A stretch of DNA of 64,000 bases from Silene conica (Eukaryota > Streptophyta > Magnoliopsida > Caryophyllales > Caryophyllaceae). Positions within the stretch are counted from its first letter, which is position 1. Every line of letters begins with the position of its first letter. The stretch covers positions 43,420,772 to 43,484,771 of the forward strand of contig CM055314.2 of the NCBI GenBank assembly GCA_029255685.2. Direction: 5' to 3'. Made by a program: the position numbers and the translations under genes. Positions 46,223 to 58,521 of the stretch are shown here, piece after piece. Below the pieces are notes generated by a model. It was not told the origin of the DNA. It saw nothing but the letters and a program-made list of their open reading frames with translations, and did no database searches.

Positions 46223-47944
46223 CACGTAATGGTCCAGAGGTGAACTTAACACATATCCCATCACGCGACATACAAAACACGTAATGGGTCCAGAGGTGAA
46301 CTTAACACATATCCCATCACGCGACATACAACTCAACCATTAACATCCAACGATAGAAACTAACCTATAGCTCTAACTTCTTAAACCACTAAACAACACT
46401 TAATTGATCCCGGGAACTAAGACGAGGGAGAGCCGGTTTCCCTTTCGGTTACCCGACCGAGGGGTCTCTATCGTCACTCCATCCCCGAACCCAATATAGT
46501 GTCGCCCATCCTCCGGGGACCTCAAATGTGTATCAAAAGTACAAGGAACGAGTTTCAATCAAAACCGATCAACCGTTTAAAAGTTACAAACGAATTACGA
46601 AATAAAACAAGCTACAGGGGTCCCCAGCCGGTCGGCAGGCAGCCGGCCTACCGGCTGGTAACCCATCTCAGCCATCCTCTTTCTTTAAAACATAAAACAG
46701 CAAAAAGGGGCTCCCAGCCGGTTGGCAGGCAGCCGGCCTACCGGCTGGGGAACCAAATCCCCTAAATTACACTTTACGAAAAATCCTAAAAGAGGCTACC
46801 AGCCGGTCGGCAGGCAGCCGGCTGGCAACCCAAAGCCTATTTCTCAAACTTTCGCAAAAACACCTACAATGCACTCCCAGCCGGTTGGCAGGCGGCCGGT
46901 CTACCGGCTGGGCATCCTAATCCTACGCATTTCAGAATTTCGCAAAACAACTAAAAGCACCCCCAGCCGGTCAACCGGCGGCCGGTCGGTCGACCGGCTT
47001 AGAGAGGCTGATCACGCGAATCGCATTTTCCAGCAATATCAAAACCTTCACAATTCGACTCAATACTTCTAAGATCATGACAACAAGTGTTTACCCATTG
47101 CATCAAATCATCAACTACACTAACTATCAGCAATTAAACCACAAAACAATCCTCAAAACGATTATTAAATGTATCCGTCGCAAGCATGAAATTTCTGAAA
47201 ATAACTTATGAGCATGTGAAACATCAACAAGGCATGTAAACATTATATACACACATTCCTAGCATGATTCTAAGTCCATTGATCATAAACCTCAATCAAA
47301 ATCAGAAACAATAACAAGAACACAAGAAAACTTGCTATTTTAACAAAAAGGCCGAGTTACTCGTAATCGTCACCTTAAATGTAATCCCGCTCAGAGCTCC
47401 TCCTCTATGATGAAGCTATCCACGCTAGGATCTTCGAAGCCTTCGCCAACAATCAAGAAAAACGAGTTTAAGGGATCAAAAGACGATTTTTAGGAAAACA
47501 GCCTATTTTTCGAAATAAGGGAAATGAAAATCGGAAGTGACGGATGGCTTGCAAATTCGATGAGGATTCCGAAAATGTGATTATTACCTTGATTCGGTGA
47601 ACGGATGATGAAGAAAAATGGAAAAGAAGATGAAGAATTATGGAGGTTTTGTGAAATGAGAATGTCAGTTGTTTTGTTTTGAGGATGACAATTATGTCGA
47701 CACAATGGGTTTAGGAGGGTTTATGGGTTGTCCTTTCCGTTTAAATGAAACCGGGTTTGGATGAACGGGTTTTTAGTTAAAGATTGAAGTTGCCAAGTTT
47801 GTATTCGTCTTAAGGACTTAAGGTTCTTAAGACGGATCTTACTATTTATAAAAATACTTTCCGATAAACTATTAAAATATTATTTTATTACTTAAAAATA
47901 ATTAAAACCCTTAAAATATGTTTATAAAAATACGGGATGTTACA
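46223..47944 (-). repeat. Z 5' LTR, second piece
   Basis: It begins with hairpin units 9 and 10 and continues as 1750-1864 plus 9982-11184 of the sister LTR, with about 300 extra bp at 46697-47005 made of palindromic units. It ends tacgggatgttaca at 47944, followed by actat. No gene was seen. Confidence 0.9.
46620..47005. repeat. Array of about five AGCCGGT/ACCGGCT palindromic units
   Basis: Units near 46624, 46711, 46799, 46876 and 46962, spaced 77-88 bp. Each is a GC-rich inverted repeat with arms like ccagccggt and accggctgg around ggcaggc. The last contains GGTCGGTCGACC at 46984-46995, the same 12-mer as the W palindromes. The third unit has lost its right arm. Confidence 0.85.
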
Positions 47945-47949
47945 ACTAT

Positions 47950-48084
47950 TTGGTCACTAACTGCAAGATAGCAACACGAACACAAAGTAGCACATACGGG
48001 TTATAAAATGATATAAAATCACCAAATATTACGAGAATGTGTGCTAAAACAAGACTAAAAAGCCTATACAAAATCCACACATCA
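47950..48084 (-). mobile_element. Element Y, right end of LTR
   Basis: Resumes after the Z target duplication (47945-47949) and ends at cacacatca, where X gag homology starts (48085). It provides the ATG of the fused open frame that begins at 48037, so those first 16 codons are not original to X. Confidence 0.65.
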
Positions 48085-49170
48085 CCTAACACAGCCAACA
48101 TCACTCAAGAAGAGCTGGACCGTCTGCTGGCCATGAATGCAGCACTTCTAGCAAGAATTGGGACAACTACTCAATCGGATTCAACTAAGATGAGCAACAA
48201 CATCTCCAAGCACAACCCTATCAAGTATGATGGGGAGGGGGCACCAAGTCTATTTGCTGAAAGGTGCCGGGAATTTGAGAGCATTTTTGAACTGCTGGAT
48301 GTGCCGGAATCGATGAAAGTAGACCAAGCCGTGTTCTATCTTAAGGGTACGGCTAGGCTGTGGTGGAAAAACAACAAAGAGGAGATTAAGGCTGCAGCTG
48401 GTGAGATTGGGGCGGAATACGTGAGCTGGGAAGGGTTCAAGGAGATCCTAACTTCCATGTTTGTGCCAGACCATGTCAAGGGAAAGTTGAGGGCTGAATT
48501 TGACTCTTTTAAGATGACGGCGGGCATGACTGTGGAAGCCTACCATATCAAATTCATGCAACTGGCGGAAAATGTAGCTGATTTGGGCTATACCTCAGAA
48601 ATGTTAGCTGCAAGGTTTGAAAAAGGGCTGACAATCGAGATCAAAAAGAGTTTACTGGCAACCAAGCCTACAACCGTGGAGGACATATATGAGAGGGTTG
48701 GCCAGGCTGAGAGGATTGCAGACATGATTAAGGAGGAGGAGAAAGCAAAGGGCGAAAAGAGGAAGGCTGAGTCAGGGACTGAAGGCTCGGGAAATAAGAA
48801 ACCAAATAATCAGTATCGGTCATTTTTGTCCAACACTGCACCTGGAGGAAATGGCAATCGAGGAGGAAATCGATCTACATCTGGGGCAAGTAGTGCGGCC
48901 CTTACCTGCTTCAAGTGTGGAAAGGCTGGGCATCAGCAAATCAATTGTTGGTCGGGTACTCAGAGTGCAGAAAACAACTATAATAGGGGAAATCAGAGTG
49001 GAGGATTTAGAACACTGAATGCGAGCTACTCAGGCAACAACAGATCCGGAGGTAATAACTACCAGCGGAATTTCAGCAACTACAATAACCAGAATCGCTA
49101 CCAAGGAAATCAGAGTAGTGGTAATGTTAATTTCCAGAAGACCCTAGCAGAGACTAGTACTCAGAGTGGA
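48085..49170 (+). pseudogene. Element X gag, first part (same family as V)
   Basis: Starts at PNTANITQEELDRLL, matching V gag from residue 7; the first codons were displaced by Y. It carries the gag domain ([26 protein letters not shown]), a basic charged stretch, one CCHC knuckle [14 protein letters not shown] near 48910, and an Asn/Gly/Ser-rich tail. No stop occurs before CRM-c cuts it at 49170 (target gtgga). The frame resumes at 63690 in phase. It is not functional as it stands. Confidence 0.88.
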
Positions 49171-49337
49171 TGATGCAGGAGCAAAGGGGGGTGCTTTATT
49201 CATCAACAACCAAGAGAAATGGCCTGAATCCTTAAGGGAGTTGTCTAACCAGGGACTCCAGCTACTTTTCCAACATTAATTCAGTAGTAAGCCTAAGGAG
49301 AGGTTAATCAAAGAGTAGGCCAGCATAAGGGACTTTC
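49171..49337 (+). repeat. CRM-c 5' LTR, first 167 bp
   Basis: Matches 62856-63022, then is cut by COP2 after ctttc. Confidence 0.93.
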
Positions 49338-50491
49338 TGTTGGAGTAAGTGTCCTCGACAATAATGTGATCACGTCAATTATATTAATTAAATTGACAAA
49401 TCTCTATAAAAGAATATTCATGGGATGATTCTTATCATAAGTCAACTGGTCAACATTAATCGGTAATGATTGGCTTGCTAGAGTTTGACATTACTGTCGT
49501 AATGACGGTGGTGACCAGTTGATCCCTTTAGGTCACACCTTTAGGACAGCTATCTCAATATTAAATGTAACAACTGTATATTGATACGAGTTGATTCATT
49601 TCTAGATTATGAATAAAATAAGGAGATAATTTATAATAGGATTATAAATTATTTTTAGTGATTGAAATGTCATCACTAAAATTAATATGTTTAAGAAACA
49701 TGATTAAATTTGAATGAATTATTTTAACTACAATTGTTGTAGTTATAAAATTGCATGTGAATAAATATATGTAATTATTTTAATTACTTATGATTTACAA
49801 TAAAGGGTTTAAAAGTTAAACTACGAATTATTACTTATGTTAAATATCCTAGCTAATATTGTATGAGGTCCATTTGATCAAGAGGACCGTGTGATATGTC
49901 ACACTAGCTAAACATACAATATTACTTAAGAGATTAGGAACATAAGGGAAACATGCAATTAATATTATGAGGCATGCTTGAGACATTTGAGAGGATTGAG
50001 AGCCAACCCATTGGGCACTCTCACCTCCCTCTCGGCCGAACCAAAAGAGGCAACAAAAGAGAGTGTTTTGTTCCTTACTCATTCATTCATACAATTTTTA
50101 GGGGTTTTGTCTTAGAGAGAGAACAAAAGAGAGAAAATAAGCTCTTATTTTCTAACCCTAAAACCGTGTACTCCCTTGCATAATCTAGTAAGTTTGTTTG
50201 TTGATTCTAGCACAATAACATACAAACATTGAGAGTTAGTGTGTCTTGGTGTTCATCTTTTGGAGACCATCATCTCTTTGAAGGTTCAAGGAGGATCATC
50301 CGTGGGTTAAGCTCAAGAACAAGTGAAGAAGGTGACTTCACTTGTGCCCTAAAATAGCCGAGATTATCAATGTAAGGGAGCTAACATTTCTCTTATATCT
50401 CGACACATTTTAATTGTTAAGCATGCATAAGATCTACTATTTATATGATAAATTAAAACTAGTATGACTATATAGGTATATGAACTTAACA
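49338..50491 (+). repeat. COP2 5' LTR
   Basis: 1154 bp, tgttggagtaag to tgaacttaaca. Confidence 0.95.
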
Positions 50492-50505
50492 ATTGGTATC
50501 AGAGC

Positions 50506-52283
50506 TTTCGTTGTTGCATGCTTAATCGGTTTATAGTTTTTCCGAGTTTTTGAGACTTAAAACAAAACTAATATTTCAAGACCCTTATATATATCACTCG
50601 ACTTTTGGCATGAATGTTAAATCTGGTCCTAAAATGTTTTTAGGTTATATGATAATTTATGAGATTTAAAATGTTGTTCATTATAGAGATTTAATCGTTT
50701 AATATGTATTTTTATGATAAAAATCGAGTTAAATGATTAAATAAGAAAGAAAATGTTTCTAGCCTTGTTAATTTCACACGACCTCACATGCTTATTTTAC
50801 TTAATGTATGTAAAATTTTGGTACAATATGATTTTGTATAGCATGTTTTACGATTTTATTGTTAAAACCGTATAAAGAGGTAATTTTGGCCATTAATATG
50901 TGATATTTCGAGTTAAATTTCGAGTAATATGACCAAAATTTTTGCATTATAAATATTAAAGTAATATTTTCAGAATGTTAGTGAAAATGAAAATCCAAAA
51001 TTTCGAATTTTATAATTGTTTGGATTTAATTCGTAAATGTCATACATTTTAAAGGCTTTATGAACAATGTTAATATAATTAAAGTGTTAATTATTATCAA
51101 AATTATTTATGACTAATTTTGAATCCTAAAATGTGTTAGGATATTATTTAGAACATAAGTTGTGTATGTTTTAATTTATGCATTTTAAAAGAGTTGAAAA
51201 TGCTAAAATCTCATAAAACCGGGTTAATTTTGACATAATAAGTTATTAGGGCGATTTGGCATTAAAATGAACATATTTATAACATATTTTATTGCTGCGT
51301 TTTTCTTATGAATGTCATATTATATTGCATTATTTTGAATCATGTAATTATTCTAGTATGGCCTTAGTTTTAAATTGGTATTTCCCGTAATGTAAGGGGT
51401 TACCGATACGGTTGTAATTTTGTGATCTCGTATCACCCAATTGTAATTTATTTCTATTTTATAATGTATAAAGTAGACTAGAAAAGTTGTAATATTTGTA
51501 ATTTCCGGAGAATCTTGAAGACGGTGCCATTCGGAAAGAAGTTTCGATCAAGACTGTGTTTGCCTCGATTTGCGTGCCTCGTCAAGATCAAGGGACCAAA
51601 GGAGTTGGTTTCCGAATTTGTACTCTTGTTATTTCTTTTCTAGGATAAGGCCATACTAGGAATTTATCGTTTGCTTTATTTGTTTTAATATGTTGCATGC
51701 ATAGCCAAATCGCCATTAACATGTCATGCATATTGAGTATCGGGTCTTCAACGTATCATTTTATTATCGATAATTCACCTAATTTGTTCACTTAAAAGGA
51801 GATAGATAATAATTGATAAGATCTCTTACGTTTAAAATATTGAGACTTAGCCTTACCAAAGAGTATGGACCCATGAATCCCTTCTTCACAAACATGTAGG
51901 CTCGGCTAAACCGGGGTACTAAAATTGTCACGTTGGGTAAGTGGGGTAATGAGGATTACACCTTGAAATTTGGTCGATCTCAACGAAAGTATTCGTAACC
52001 GTAGTTGCAATAAGTTCGGGCTAAAGATAATTTTAAGAAAATTGTCGACCGAGAGTTCTAAGAGTAGAACCGATTAAAGGGTTAATCCACCAAATTATAC
52101 TTATACGGGATGAATCGGCTACACCGTGCCCGCATTAGTATGGGTTTGGGTCTCGGGATTATTTATTTAATTGTGTAAGAGATCGTTAAGTAAATACTTA
52201 ACTTGTTTAAAATGTTTAACAAGTTTTAAAATGATGAACGTTAATTTTTCCTTCGTTTCCGTTTTTGTAGTTGTTTTATCGCA
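50506..52283 (+). other. COP2 leader
   Basis: AT-rich untranslated leader of about 1.8 kb, homologous to the COP1 leader (for example gaagacggtgccattcgg at about 51518). No gene was seen. Confidence 0.8.
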
Positions 52284-55200
52284 ATGGATTCATTCAACCC
52301 TATCACTATCGATTCTTGTCATAATGTTTTCGACGATATATGCAATCAAAACAACATTGATACTACTAGAGAAGTTCATTTCGGAACGGGTCCGGATGGC
52401 AGTATTAACTTCATTTCTTCTCTCCCACCTCCCAAAGGTTCATTTCTTGACACGGCTTATATAGATGAGCTAAATGAAGAAATGGACGCCTTATACTTGA
52501 AGGAAAGAGCTTATGATGAAGCTAGTGGGAGTTCTAGCAAGAAAAGTCTTGCAAAGAATAAAAGGAAGAAGAGAAAGTTAGAGAAAGGGCGATGCCACTA
52601 TTGTAGTGTCATGGGCCATTGGAGGAGGAATTGCCCCAAGTACTTACGTCATATCAAAGAAGGTCTTGTGATTCCGTTAGGTAATTCCAAATCTGAAATT
52701 TTTGTTATTGACATAAATTTTACATCCAACACATCATGGGTATTGGATACTGGATGTGGTTCTCACCTTTGTAATCGTTTGCAGGGTTTAAGAGAAGTGG
52801 AGAAGGTGGACAAGGGTGATATGGATCTCCGACTTGGAAATGGAGCTCGGGTAGCAGCCACTTCTAAAGGAACTTGCACTCTTGCCTTAACGAGTGGATA
52901 TGAGCTAAAACTTAATAATTGTTATTTTGTACCGTCTCTTTCCAAAAACATTATTTCTGTCGCAATGTTAGACATTGAGGGATTTAATTTTTCCATTAAA
53001 GACAATTGTTGTGTAATTTCTAAGAATGACATGGTAGTTGGCCGTGCCAATTCTAATAATGGAATCTATGTTTTGGAAACTTCCGACTCGTCTAATAATG
53101 TCTACAACGTCAATAACAAAAGGATTAAAACAAGTGATCCAAATGAATCATATGTTTGGCATTGTCGACTTGGTCACATAAATGAAAATCGCATTAAAAG
53201 ATTGGTAAAGACCAACATAATTAAACCATTCGAATATGAATCTTATGGTACATGCGAGGCTTGCCTTCTAGGAAAGATGACTCGTAACCCCTTTAGTGGT
53301 AAAGGGACACGAGCCAGTGAGTTATTGGGACTAATACATACGGATGTACGCGGACCACTATCAATCACCGCTAGAGGCAATTATGACTATTTCATCACCT
53401 TCACCGATGATTTAAGTAGGTATGGGTATATCTACTTAATGAAGCATAAGAGTGAAGCTTTTACGAAATTTAAAGAATTTCAGAATGAAGTAGAGAACCA
53501 ACTCGATAGGAAGATTAAAACATTACGATCCGATCGTGGTGGAGAATATCTTAGTAATGAATTTGATTCACATCTAAAGGAATGTGGCATTGTGTCACAA
53601 CTTTCACCTCCAGGAACACCACAACTTAATGGTGTGGCTGAAAGGAGAAATCGAACCTTACTGGATATGGTCCGATCAATGATGAGCCAAACTGATTTAC
53701 CCAATTCATTTTGGGGATTTGCGATCCTCACCGCCATCAAATCGTTGAACAATAGTCCAACGAAAGCGACCGATAAGACTCCATATGAGATGTGGAAAGG
53801 AAAGGTTCCTAACTTATCCTATATGAAGATATGGGGGTGCGATGCTTATGTCAAGTCCAAAAACGATGACAAACTCGCACCAAGATCCGAAAAATGCATA
53901 TTTGTTGGTTATCCAACCACCTCACGTGGCTACCACTTCTACAAACCTCAAGAAAACAAAGTGTTTGTGTCTTCTGAGGCTGTCTTCTTAGAAAAGGATT
54001 TTATTTCTAAGAGACAGAGTGGGAGAAATTTTGAACTTGATGAAGTTCGAGAAGTTCAAGAGCCACAAACTGAAGCTGAAACAGAAGAAGATGTTCCTTC
54101 TTCATCCACTTCGGTGCCTATTCCACCCAGGAGGTCGAGTAGGGTCCCACATCAACCTGATAGGTATGTTGGACTAATTGAGGAAGATGGTAGCCTGGAT
54201 GTTTTACTTTTGGAAAGTGACGAGCCTACCACTTACAAAGCTGCAATCTCTAGTCCCGACTCCATCAAATGGCATGAGGCCATGGTATCTGAGATGGATT
54301 CTATGCATCAAAACCAAGTATGGGACTTGGTAGACTTGACTAAGGAGATGAGACCTCTCCAATGCAAGTGGATCTTCAAGGTGAAGAATGGCATAGAAGG
54401 ACATGATGATGTCTATAAAGCTAGGCTAGTAGCTAAGGGTTTTTCCCAAGTCCAAGGTCTTCATTATGATGAAACCTTTGCTCCGGTAGCCATGCTAAGA
54501 TCCATTAGGATAATGTTAGCAATTGCCGCATTTCATGACTATGAAGTGTGGCAAATGGATGTCAAAACCGCCTTCTTAAATGGGCATTTAAAGGAGGATG
54601 TGTATATGATACAACCTGAGGGTTTTGAAGATCCTAAAAATCCTAACAAGGTATGCAAGCTTAAGAGATCCATCTATGGTCTCAAGCAAGCATCAAGGAG
54701 TTGGAATCATCGCTTCAATGAAGTCATAAAAGAAAATGGTTTCACTCGAAGCGTCGAGGAACCTTGTCTATACATGAAATTCAGTGGGAGCAATGTTGTA
54801 TTCCTAATCTTGTATGTGGATGACATACTACTCATTGGAAATGATGTTCCAATGCTTTCATCAGTGAAATGATGGTTAGGTAACCATTTTCAGATGAAAG
54901 ATCTAGGAAATGCACAATGCATATTAGGTATCCGGATCTATAGAGATAGATCCAAGAGGATATTGGCACTAAGTCAAGAACCTTACATCGATAAGATTCT
55001 TCGACGGTTCAGCATGGGAAATTCCAAGAGAGGGTTTATCCCCATGGGAAGTGGCATCATATTGAGAAAGTCTCAATCACCCACAGAGCCCAAGGATGTT
55101 GAACGCATGAAAATGATCCCTTATGCTTCCGCCGTGGGATCTATCATGTACGCCATGATATGCACTCGTCCTGATGTCTCGTATGCTTTGAGCATGACTA

Positions 55201-55799
55201 GTAGATATCAAGCAAATCCAGGAGAAAGTCACTAGATTGCAGTCAAGAACATCCTTAAGTACTTGAGAAGAACTAAGGATTCATACTTAGTGTTTGGAGG
55301 GGAAGAAAATTTGTGTGTAAAGGGTTACACAGATGCAAGCTTCCAAACAGATAAAGACGATTTTAAATCCCAGGCTGGATTTGTCTTTATCTTGAATGGT
55401 GGTGCCATTAGTTGGAAGAGCTTCAAAGAACCAGTCGTTGCGGATTCTACAACGGAAGCAGAGTACATTGCAGCGTCAGAGGCTGCTAAGGAGGCAGTAT
55501 GGATAAGGCAATTTATCGAGGGACTAAGGGTAGTTCCAAATGCTGAAGATCCTATCACCCTGTACTGTGATAACAGTGGTGCTGTCTTTCAGGCTAAGGA
55601 GCCTAAGTCTAGTAATAAGTCTAGACATGTACCAAGAAAATATCATGTAATACGGGATTTCATTGATAGGAAGGAAATAGCGATATGTAAGGTTGGGACA
55701 GACGATAATGTAGCTGATCCTTTAACCAAACCCTTGTCGCAAGCTAAGCATGATTCTCATGCTCGTTCTATGGGTCTTAAGAGTTTACCTAATGTGTAA
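52284..55799 (+). pseudogene. COP2 polyprotein: knuckle, protease, integrase, RT, RNase H (two stops)
   Basis: One phase throughout, broken by TGA at 54870 and TAG at 55233. About 100 N-terminal residues precede the CCHC knuckle CHYCSVMGHWRRNC (near residue 103); the UBN2 capsid domain seen in COP1 is absent. Then protease WVLDTGCGSHLC (about 151), integrase zinc region with HCRLGHINENR and CEACLLGK (about 293-330), DDE core with HTDVRGPL, RSDRGGEYLS and NGVAERRNRTLLD (about 352-460), RT with KWIFKVKNG and LYVDDILLIGND (YVDD, about 845), and after the stops the RT end, RNase H (GYTDASFQTD, STTEAEYIA, YCDNSGA). The order integrase before RT defines Ty1/copia. The second stop fits TGG to TAG. 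Confidence 0.9.
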
Positions 55800-56592
55800 C
55801 CGATTATGCGATATGAAATGAAAAATGTTGTTTTTACGTTCATATAAGATAATCTCGTTCATCATTTAAAGTTTTATACAACTTGTTTATTTTATATACT
55901 TTGTTAAATCCAACAGGATTGTAGGACAATTGTTGAACCCTGTTCAAGTGAACTGGATTAACTTAGTATCGCCCCTAGTCACTTATATGAGGTGACGTCT
56001 CGAAGTTACTAGATTATGATGCGATTGATGGTGAGTTCTTACACCATAGAGTCATAAGGGATGACTAGTCGATCATATAGACAAACTGTAAAGTACACTT
56101 GTGTCGGGCAGTGACCGCTTATAGAGTTCTTTAGAATTCAATGGAGCCTGGTCGTGGCAAGAGCTGCTATATATATTCTTATGAGTCGATTCTTTGACTA
56201 GAGACTGGTTGCTCTAGAGGTGACATTATTCAGAATGCCTTTGATTTATATTCTACGATCTTCCGTAAAAGGGGTCAAATGGATACATTTTGGGTCATAA
56301 TGGATGATGTTAGCCAAGGAGAACAGTTGGAAAGGAATTGTTCTGCCCCTTGTCAGGGTTATCTTAAATCTCAAGGCCACTCGAGGAGTAGTGAACTGTA
56401 AATGCATGGCCACGCTCGGAGACTGTCTATGGTAGATAATTCCGGTCAAACAGTTACACTCCATATCGAGAAAAACCACTATTGATTTGATCACGTGCAA
56501 GTACGACCTGCGAGACACCTTGCATTGAGTGGGAGATGATGTAATAGAACAAGAGAATCGGTGATCCACACTTGTGAGGACAAGTGGGAGAT
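55800..56592 (+). other. COP2 3' untranslated region and PPT
   Basis: Non-coding, homologous to COP1 3042-3900. It ends with acaagtgggagat before the LTR. Confidence 0.8.
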
Positions 56593-57746
56593 TGTTGGAG
56601 TAAGTGTCCTCGACAATAATGTGATCACGTCAATTATATTAATTAAATTGACAAATCTCTATAAAAGAATATTCATGGGATGATTCTTATCATAAGTCAA
56701 CTGGTCAACATTAATCGGTAATGATTGGCTTGCTAGAGTTTGACATTACTGTCGTAATGACGGTGGTGACCAGTTGATCCCTTTAGGTCACACCTTTAGG
56801 ACAGCTATCTCAATATTAAATGTAACAATTGTATATTGATACGAGTTGATTCATTTCTAGATTATGAATAAAATAAGGAGATAATTTATAATAGGATTAT
56901 AAATTATTTTTAGTGATTGAAATGTCATCACTAAAATTAATATGTTTAAGAAACACGATTAAATTTGAATGAATTATTTTAACTACAATTGTTGTAGAGA
57001 TAAAATTGCATGTGAATAAATATATGTAATTATTTTAATTACTTATGATTTACAATAAAGGGTTTAAAAGTTAAACTACGAATTATTACTTATGTTAAAT
57101 ATCCTAGCTAATATTGTATGAGGTCCATTTGGTCAAGAGGACCGTGTGATATGTCACACTAGCTAAACATACAATATTACTTAAGAGATTAGGAACATAA
57201 GGGAAACATGCAATTAATATTATGAGGCATGCTTGAGACATTTGAGAGGATTGAGAGCCAACCCATTGGGCACTCTCACCTCCCTCTCGGCCGAACCAAA
57301 AGAGGCAACAAAAGAGAGTGTTTTGTTCCTTACTCATTCATTCATACAATTTTTCGGGGTTTTGTCTTAGAGAGAGAACAAAAGAGAGAAAATAAGCTCT
57401 TATTTTCTAACCCTAAAACCGTGTACTCCCTTGCATAATCTAGTAAGTTTGTTTGTTTATTCTAGCACAATAACATACAAACATTGAGAGTTAGTGTGTC
57501 TTGGTGTTCATCTTTTGGAGACCATCATCTCTTTGAAGGTTCAAGGAGGATCATCCGTGGGTTAAGCTCAAGAACAAGTGAAGAAGGTGACTTCACTTGT
57601 GCCCCAAAATAGCCGAGATTATCAATGTAAGGGAGCTAACATTTCTCTTATATCTCGACACATTTTAATTGTTAAGCATGCATAAGATCTACTATTTATA
57701 TGATAAATTAAAACTAGTATGACTATATAGGTATATGAACCTAACA
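56593..57746 (+). repeat. COP2 3' LTR
   Basis: 1154-bp sister of 49338-50491, ending tgaacctaaca, followed by the target copy ctttc. Confidence 0.95.
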
Positions 57747-57751
57747 CTTTC

Positions 57752-58415
57752 CTTACTTTTGCACAGCTGGTGTAAGCATCTAAAGTGTCGTTGGGAGTAG
57801 TGTTTTGTCATGGTCCAGAAAAGCATACAATGAGCAAAGAGCCTAGAGCAAAGTAGAAGTTACAGAAAAGTTGTCATTCCATTTATGGAAACAGACAAGC
57901 AGCCTGTGTGTTGACAGGAAAAGGAGCATGCTTTTGACAGTCTGTTTGTGCAGGATTTTGGAAGCTTGGGCAGGGATTCTTTTCAGTATAAGGACCACAA
58001 CTCCAACGTTCCTTTTGGTCTCCTTAGTCTGTTATCTTTTGTGTAGATTACTTAGGCCATTATGAGCCCTTAGATCAGAGAACTTGTAAGGTTCTGATCT
58101 CTTTTGTAAGCCTATATAAAGGCAGCCTCTATGCACTTGTAAGAGCAGAATGAATACAGAAAAAGCCTAAGAGTTTCTCTCTTATTTTAGTTAACTTGTG
58201 CCTTGCTTAGTTAACACAAATAACTTGTGCCTTGCTTAGTTATTTGGCTTAAGATTGCTTTAGTCCCTTGTGCATTGCTTGGGTGATTAAGGTACTCTTA
58301 AGATCACTGTCCTAAGAGATTTCTGTGCTTGGCTTGAGTCTCGAAGTTCAGGGTTTATTATCCTTGTTTTCAGTTTTACAGATAAACCATAAACAACCCC
58401 TAGTCAGTCATATCA
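57752..58415 (+). repeat. CRM-c 5' LTR, remainder
   Basis: Continues the LTR after COP2 and ends agtcatatca. A TATA box tatataaa lies at 58113-58120, so the core promoter is downstream of COP2 while upstream LTR sequence is displaced by 8.4 kb. Confidence 0.93.
58113..58120 (+). promoter_or_regulatory. TATA box in CRM-c 5' LTR
   Basis: tatataaa within cctatataaagg; the same site lies at 63384-63391 in the 3' LTR. Confidence 0.65.
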
Positions 58416-58418
58416 AAT

Positions 58419-58432
58419 TGGTTATCAGAGCT
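58419..58432 (+). other. CRM-c primer-binding site
   Basis: tggttatcagagct, the tRNA-iMet type with one extra t relative to tggtatcagagc. Confidence 0.75.
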
Positions 58433-58521
58433 AGTTTTAACACAGTCCTATCTTGTGTTAGTTCAAGAGAGAAACAAGTGAGTTCATCCACCTACCTACA
58501 TTAAAAATACAAAAACTGACC

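Larger units (their letters stand above)
49338..57746 (+). mobile_element. COP2, Ty1/copia element with pol and reduced gag
   Basis: 8409 bp, LTRs 49338-50491 and 56593-57746 (1154 bp each), TSD ctttc (49333-49337, 57747-57751). PBS tggtatcagagc at 50494-50505, PPT caagtgggagatt just before 56593. The LTR is homologous to the COP1 LTR in reverse complement. I saw about eight or nine LTR differences, so it is older than COP1. The coding region has two stops. Confidence 0.93.

Noticed and set aside
50494..50505. tRNA gene or fragment
   Set aside because: The short tRNA-iMet match (and those at 31679, 37349, 42014 and 58419) is a retroelement primer-binding site, not a tRNA gene.
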